Source of the DNA: an uncultured Corynebacterium sp.
GTDB taxonomy: Bacteria; Actinomycetota; Actinomycetes; Mycobacteriales; Mycobacteriaceae
Reading direction: 5' to 3'
Length of the DNA: 10,118 nucleotides
Assembly: GCF_902489365.1 (NCBI RefSeq)
Contig: NZ_CABTZR010000076.1
Coordinates: forward strand, 1 to 10,118
Of this stretch, positions 7,018 through 10,118 are shown piece after piece. The first letter of the stretch is position 1, and each line of letters opens with the position of its first letter. The translations under genes were made by a program, and so were the position numbers. The notes beneath the pieces were generated by a model. That model saw only the letters and a program-made list of their open reading frames with translations, did no database searches and was not told where the DNA came from.

Positions 7018-7041
7018 CATTACTTCGAACTCGAAGTAATG
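7018..7041. promoter_or_regulatory. 24-bp near-perfect palindrome, candidate operator upstream of the acyl-CoA synthetase
   Basis: Two perfect 10-bp arms, CATTACTTCG and its reverse complement, are separated by AACT. The element lies 37 bp after the TetR stop codon and 99 bp before the acyl-CoA synthetase ATG. It is AT-rich and not followed by a T-run, so an intrinsic terminator is unlikely. An operator for a dimeric regulator is the best reading. It shares its last base with a second small hairpin, GTGGGT-TGCG-ACCCAC at 7041-7056. A smaller imperfect repeat (CTGC..GCAG around CTTTCAAAG, 6982-7000) lies upstream. No clear promoter hexamers were found in 6981-7140. Confidence 0.6.
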
Positions 7042-7046
7042 TGGGT

Positions 7047-7062
7047 TGCGACCCACGTCACA
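7047..7062. promoter_or_regulatory. CRP/GlxR-like binding site
   Basis: TGCGA-N6-TCACA matches the CRP-family/GlxR consensus TGTGA-N6-TCACA at nine of ten positions. It lies in the acyl-CoA synthetase upstream region, six bases after the 24-bp palindrome. In Corynebacterium glutamicum GlxR controls many carbon and acid utilisation genes through this motif. Assignment to GlxR assumes a corynebacterial host. Confidence 0.45.
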
Positions 7063-7140
7063 GAGACGCACGGTTTGGGACACGGGCCATAGCCATTGCG
7101 CCGTCCTTGACCCATTTGAGCACAAGCTAGAGGAGAACCA

Positions 7141-8871
7141 ATGACCACGGTGACCGAACAATTCCAAGCAGCCCGCGACCTGCTGGTTTCTTATCAGACT
7201 GATTATGAAGCAGCCCGCAGCAACTTCGAGTGGCCGCGCTTCGAGCACTTCAACTTCGCACTTGATTGGTTCGATCACCTCGCCACTGCGGAGGAGTCGA
7301 AGGATCGCGAGGCTCTCGTCATCTGTGAGACAGATGGCAGCAGCACCCGCCGTACCTTTGCTGAAATGTCAGCACGATCGGCACAACTGGCCAACTGGCT
7401 GGAGGCCCAGGGCGTCCAGCGCGGCGATCGCGTCATGCTCATGCTCAACAACCAGGTAGAGCTGTGGGAGTGCATGCTGGCCTGCATCAAGGCAGGTTTC
7501 GTACTTAACCCGGCGACCGCAATGCTGGGCGCAGCTGATCTGCAAGACCGCACCGACCGCGCCAATATTTCCTGGGTCGTGGCCAACGCCGAAGATGCCG
7601 TTAAGTTCCAAGACGTCACCGGTGATTTCACCGTTATCCAGGTCGGCGATGAACCAGATGCGCAGACAACGCACCCCACCCTGCGCTATTCGGATTCCTT
7701 TTCCGGCTCAGAAGAGTACACACCGAAGCAAGAAACCAAGGCTGATGAGACCCTCCTGCTGTACTTCACCTCCGGCACTACGTCGAAGGCGAAGCTCGTC
7801 GAGCACACTCACACGTCCTATCCAGTGGGGCACCTGACCACGATGTACTGGATTGGCTTGGCGCCTGGCGACGTCCACCTCAACGTCGCCGCCCCCGGCT
7901 GGGCCAAGCACGCGTGGTCAAACTTCTTCGCACCGTGGATCGCAGGGGCCACCATCTTCCTCTACAACTATGCGCGCTTCGACGCCGCTGCGCTCATGGA
8001 CAAGATGGAAGAAGAAGGCGTCACCAGCTTCTGCGCGCCGCCAACGGTCTGGCGCATGCTCGTCCAAGCAGACCTAGGCCGCATGAAGACCCCACCCAAA
8101 AAGCTGGTTGCGGCTGGCGAGCCGCTCAACCCCGAGCTCATCAGCACCATTGCCAGGGCCTGGAACACAAACGTTCGCGATGGCTTCGGACAGACGGAGA
8201 CGACGCTGCAGATTGCTAACACCCCAGAACAAAAAGTGAAGCCAGGTTCGATGGGACGTCCGCTGCCAGGCTGGGAAGTCGTGCTCAAGGATCCCGCTAC
8301 TGATGAGATTGGGGATACCGGAGAAATCTGCTTGAAGCTCGACCCCCGCCCAGTCGGCCTGACTGTGGGTTATTTCAATGACCCAGACAAGAACGCGGAA
8401 GTCTTCCGCGATGGCTACTACCACACGGGAGACACCGCGGAACGCGATGAGGACGGCTACATTTTCTACATTGGCCGCGCCGACGATGTCTTCAAGGCCT
8501 CCGACTACCGCCTCTCCCCTTTCGAACTCGAGTCCGTCGTCATCGAGCACCCGGCAGTCGCCGAGGTAGCGGTGGTTCCCTCCCCGGATCCCATCCGCCT
8601 CGCCGTGCCAAAGGCCTACGTCGCTCTAGCCAACGGCTACGAGCCGACGGCGGAAACCGCCGAATCCATCCTCAAACACTGCCGGGATGGCTTGGCACCC
8701 TATAAGCGCATCCGCCGCCTCGAGTTCTATGAACTCCCAAAGACTGTCTCCGGCAAAATCCGCCGTGTGGATCTGCGCAAGCGCGAAACCGAGATCCACT
8801 CCGCTGACGGCGGCGAGACGAAGGCATCGACGGAATACGCGGACTCTGACTTCCCAGCACTGAAGGGTTAA
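7141..8871 (+). CDS. AMP-forming acyl-CoA synthetase, medium-chain (ACSM-like) family
   Basis: Predicted 576-residue ANL-superfamily ligase that converts a carboxylic acid, ATP and CoA to acyl-CoA, AMP and PPi. The P-loop TSGTTSKAK is at 210-218; the usual Pro before the last Lys is A217. Other landmarks are PGWAKHAW at 252-259, A5 motif DGFGQTETT at 347-355, YHTGD with ribose-binding D431, hinge GRADDVFKASDYRLSPFELE (445-464, Asp where Gly is common), and A10 motif PKTVSGKIRR with catalytic lysine K539. The ending and SPGW/ASDYR-type features match actinobacterial ACSM-like synthetases rather than long-chain FadD. Substrate could be a short, medium or branched fatty acid, or an aromatic acid. 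The start follows AGGAG (7131-7135) by five bases. Residues 533-539 match the P-x4-G-K motif targeted by Pat acyltransferases. It is probably controlled by the upstream palindrome and GlxR-like site. Confidence 0.9.
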   Translation: MTTVTEQFQAARDLLVSYQTDYEAARSNFEWPRFEHFNFALDWFDHLATAEESKDREALVICETDGSSTRRTFAEMSARSAQLANWLEAQGVQRGDRVMLMLNNQVELWECMLACIKAGFVLNPATAMLGAADLQDRTDRANISWVVANAEDAVKFQDVTGDFTVIQVGDEPDAQTTHPTLRYSDSFSGSEEYTPKQETKADETLLLYFTSGTTSKAKLVEHTHTSYPVGHLTTMYWIGLAPGDVHLNVAAPGWAKHAWSNFFAPWIAGATIFLYNYARFDAAALMDKMEEEGVTSFCAPPTVWRMLVQADLGRMKTPPKKLVAAGEPLNPELISTIARAWNTNVRDGFGQTETTLQIANTPEQKVKPGSMGRPLPGWEVVLKDPATDEIGDTGEICLKLDPRPVGLTVGYFNDPDKNAEVFRDGYYHTGDTAERDEDGYIFYIGRADDVFKASDYRLSPFELESVVIEHPAVAEVAVVPSPDPIRLAVPKAYVALANGYEPTAETAESILKHCRDGLAPYKRIRRLEFYELPKTVSGKIRRVDLRKRETEIHSADGGETKASTEYADSDFPALKG

Positions 8872-8896
8872 CCCACCGCCCTTTCAGCAACGCAGG

Positions 8897-8919
8897 CCCC
8901 AGCCTATTGCTGGGGTTTT
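8897..8919 (+). terminator. Intrinsic terminator after the acyl-CoA synthetase gene
   Basis: A 7-bp GC-rich stem, CCCCAGC (8897-8903) and GCTGGGG (8909-8915), with a five-base loop CTATT, is followed directly by TTTT. It begins 25 bp after the stop codon and isolates the MarR gene from upstream transcription. Confidence 0.85.
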
Positions 8920-8991
8920 CGCATCTGCGACGCCCTCATCCTCCGGTGGCTCTCCCCCACTTGCGGTCCTACCCGCGATGCCTGTGGTCGA

Positions 8992-9045
8992 GTTCCTAGA
9001 ACAGCGAAGCTCTCATTTATAGTTATCTCACGTACCGCAAGGAGG
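8992..9045 (+). promoter_or_regulatory. Possible promoter, small palindrome and distant ribosome binding site of the MarR gene
   Basis: The 187-bp gap 8872-9058 contains, after the terminator, a short palindrome GTTC-CTA-GAAC (8992-9002) and a -10-like TATAGT (9018-9023) without a good -35. A strong Shine-Dalgarno AAGGAGG lies at 9039-9045. The palindrome lies where a -35 would be and might be an autoregulatory half of a MarR operator, but it is short. The Shine-Dalgarno ends 13 bases before the ATG at 9059, longer than usual, and no alternative in-frame start lies between them. Confidence 0.35.
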
Positions 9046-9058
9046 TTCTTTTCCGCTC

Positions 9059-9559
9059 ATGGATATCATCGCTGAAGCACGCCGCCAGTGGGCCAAGCGT
9101 TATTCCGAGCGCTCTGCTCGTGGCCTCGCCACGGTGTCCTCCTTCGAACGTGCCGCACACATTTTGCGTAATGGTGCCGAAGATGTGCTGGCTCCTTATG
9201 GAGTGAGCTACAACCAGTTTGAGGTGCTCGCTGTGCTCATGTGGTCACGTGCAGGGAGCATGCCCATGTCTAAAATCAGCGCTCGGCTTCAGCTTCCGCC
9301 TGCTTCACTGACTCACACGGTGCGCAAGCTTGAGAAGGACGAACTTGTCGAGCGAGTCAGCGATCCAAAAGACAAACGCTCAACCTTGGTCATGGTCACC
9401 GACCAAGGCATCGTGTTGGCCTCGGCGGCGGGGCCTGCCCTTGATCGCTATTTCGATTCCGTTGCGCTTTCTCCTGGCGAGCAAGACCGCATCATTGCTG
9501 CTGCCAACCGCATCCGGCGCGCGGCCGGTGACGATGTCGAGGAGCCCGACGCCCAGTAG
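9059..9559 (+). CDS. MarR-family transcriptional regulator
   Basis: Predicted 166-residue winged-helix regulator. An N-terminal dimerisation helix region (about 1-48) is followed by the winged HTH: LPMSKI-like entry MPMSKISARLQ at 68-78, recognition helix PPASLTHTVRKLEKDELVER at 80-99, and the wing DPKDKRSTLVMVTDQG at 102-117 with its conserved D-x-R-S/T. A dimerisation helix completes the protein (136-155). MarR proteins of this type often repress genes for aromatic or fatty acid catabolism and are released by the acid or its CoA thioester. It lies between the acyl-CoA synthetase and an enoyl-CoA hydratase that converges on it, so either could be a target. No signal for the ligand is visible. 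The ATG at 9059 has an unusually long 13-base spacer to its Shine-Dalgarno. Confidence 0.88.
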   Translation: MDIIAEARRQWAKRYSERSARGLATVSSFERAAHILRNGAEDVLAPYGVSYNQFEVLAVLMWSRAGSMPMSKISARLQLPPASLTHTVRKLEKDELVERVSDPKDKRSTLVMVTDQGIVLASAAGPALDRYFDSVALSPGEQDRIIAAANRIRRAAGDDVEEPDAQ

Positions 9560-9572
9560 CCATTTGTTCTTT

Positions 9573-9594
9573 AAAAAGCGTGCGCTCACGCACG
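9573..9594 (-). terminator. Intrinsic terminator of the enoyl-CoA hydratase gene
   Basis: Read on the minus strand, a 6-bp stem CGTGCG/CGCACG (9579-9584 with 9589-9594) and four-base loop are followed by C and then TTTTT (complement of 9573-9577). It lies 45 bases past the hydratase stop codon. The + strand has no T-run after the stem, so it is not an obvious terminator for the converging MarR gene. Confidence 0.75.
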
Positions 9595-9638
9595 TACGGC
9601 CGAAGAAGCGAAAAGAAGGCTAACTCGCGGTTAAGGGT

Positions 9639-10118
9639 TTAGGAGTGCTTGAACTCCGGGTCGCGCTTCTCTACGAAGGCTGCCATACCTTCCTTCTGAT
9701 CATGGGAAGAGAACAAAGCGTGGAAAGTTCGGCGTTCGAACTGGATACCCTGGGACAATGAAAGTTCATCAACCGCATTGACCTGTTCTTTGATTTGAGA
9801 CGTTGCCACGAAGGACTTCGAAGCGATGAGTTTTGCCGTCTCCAGCGCCGAGTCAAGGAGCTCACCGGCAGGAACCACGCGTGCTACCAAGCCGGAGCGT
9901 TCTGCTTCCTCGGCTGCCATCATGCGGCCAGTCAGGCACATCTCCATGGCCTTCGCCTTTCCGATAGCTCGGGTCAGTCGCTGGGAGCCTCCCATACCCG
10001 GAGTGACGCCCAGGTTGACCTCCGGCTGGCCAAACTTGGCCTTGTCGCCAGCGATGATGAAGTCACACATCATGGCCAGCTCGCAACCTCCACCGAGCGC
10101 GTATCCGTTCACCGCAGC
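9639..10118 (-). CDS. Enoyl-CoA hydratase (crotonase family), C-terminal part
   Basis: The frame is open to the right edge, so the N-terminal roughly 100 residues (including the first oxyanion-hole alanine) lie outside. The visible 159 residues run from AAVNGYALGGGCELAMMCD to the stop at 9639. Both catalytic glutamates of true hydratases are present with their characteristic 20-residue spacing: the Glu of GGGCELAMM (equivalent to rat ECHS1 E144) and that of FGQPEVNLG (E164). GMGGSQRLTRAIGKAKAMEM, LTG and the ending EGMAAFVEKRDPEF also follow the short-chain mitochondrial-type enzyme closely. It should hydrate short trans-2-enoyl-CoA to L-3-hydroxyacyl-CoA, the step between the acyl-CoA dehydrogenase and the SDR in this window. 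It is on the opposite strand to the MarR gene and has its own terminator. Confidence 0.92.
   Translation of the reverse strand, partial: AAVNGYALGGGCELAMMCDFIIAGDKAKFGQPEVNLGVTPGMGGSQRLTRAIGKAKAMEMCLTGRMMAAEEAERSGLVARVVPAGELLDSALETAKLIASKSFVATSQIKEQVNAVDELSLSQGIQFERRTFHALFSSHDQKEGMAAFVEKRDPEFKHS

Noticed and set aside
7107..7133. TTGACC and TAGAGG as a promoter for the acyl-CoA synthetase
   Set aside because: Spacing is only 15 bp and the -10 would overlap the ribosome binding site, putting the transcript start at the ATG.

Overview
The window looks like chromosomal DNA from a moderately GC-rich actinobacterium, most likely a Corynebacterium or close relative. The basis is gene content (a GNAT–acyl-CoA-synthetase fusion next to acuC, and actinobacterial-type TetR, MarR and ACSM-like proteins), compact intergenic regions, and a CRP/GlxR-like TGTGA-N6-TCACA site. 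The genus is inferred, not shown. I see no mobile element, tRNA, rRNA or CRISPR array, and no frame-disrupted gene.

Layout. 1-94 (minus): first codons of an mmsA-type (methylmalonate-)semialdehyde dehydrogenase. 95-326: divergent regulatory region with four GGTGAA motifs. 327-4096 (plus): two-gene operon with an ATGA overlap, made of a Pat-type protein lysine acyltransferase (N-terminal GNAT plus a degenerate NDP-forming acyl-CoA synthetase region) and an AcuC-type zinc deacetylase. 6190-4182 (minus): acyl-CoA dehydrogenase followed by an SDR resembling type II 3-hydroxyacyl-CoA dehydrogenase. 6191-6419: divergent promoter region with a 7-bp inverted repeat. 6420-6980 (plus): TetR-family regulator. 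6981-7140: region with a 24-bp near-perfect palindrome and an adjoining GlxR-like site. 7141-8871 (plus): AMP-forming ACSM-like acyl-CoA synthetase, followed by an intrinsic terminator. 9059-9559 (plus): MarR-family regulator. 9573-9594: terminator reading on the minus strand. 9639-10118 (minus): C-terminal part of an enoyl-CoA hydratase that runs off the window.

How the genes may work together. The enzymes cover acid activation (synthetase), alpha,beta-dehydrogenation (acyl-CoA dehydrogenase), hydration (enoyl-CoA hydratase) and 3-hydroxyacyl-CoA oxidation (SDR). That is a short- or branched-chain beta-oxidation set without its thiolase. With mmsA beside it, branched-chain amino-acid or short branched acid catabolism is a reasonable guess. 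The Pat/AcuC pair is the classical writer and eraser that switches AMP-forming acyl-CoA synthetases off and on by acylating the A10 lysine. The synthetase in this window carries exactly the P-x4-G-K motif recognised by Pat enzymes. The most interesting hypothesis here is therefore a local post-translational control circuit (Pat/AcuC acting on the synthetase) on top of TetR, MarR and possibly GlxR transcriptional control. All individual families are known; the linkage is inference.
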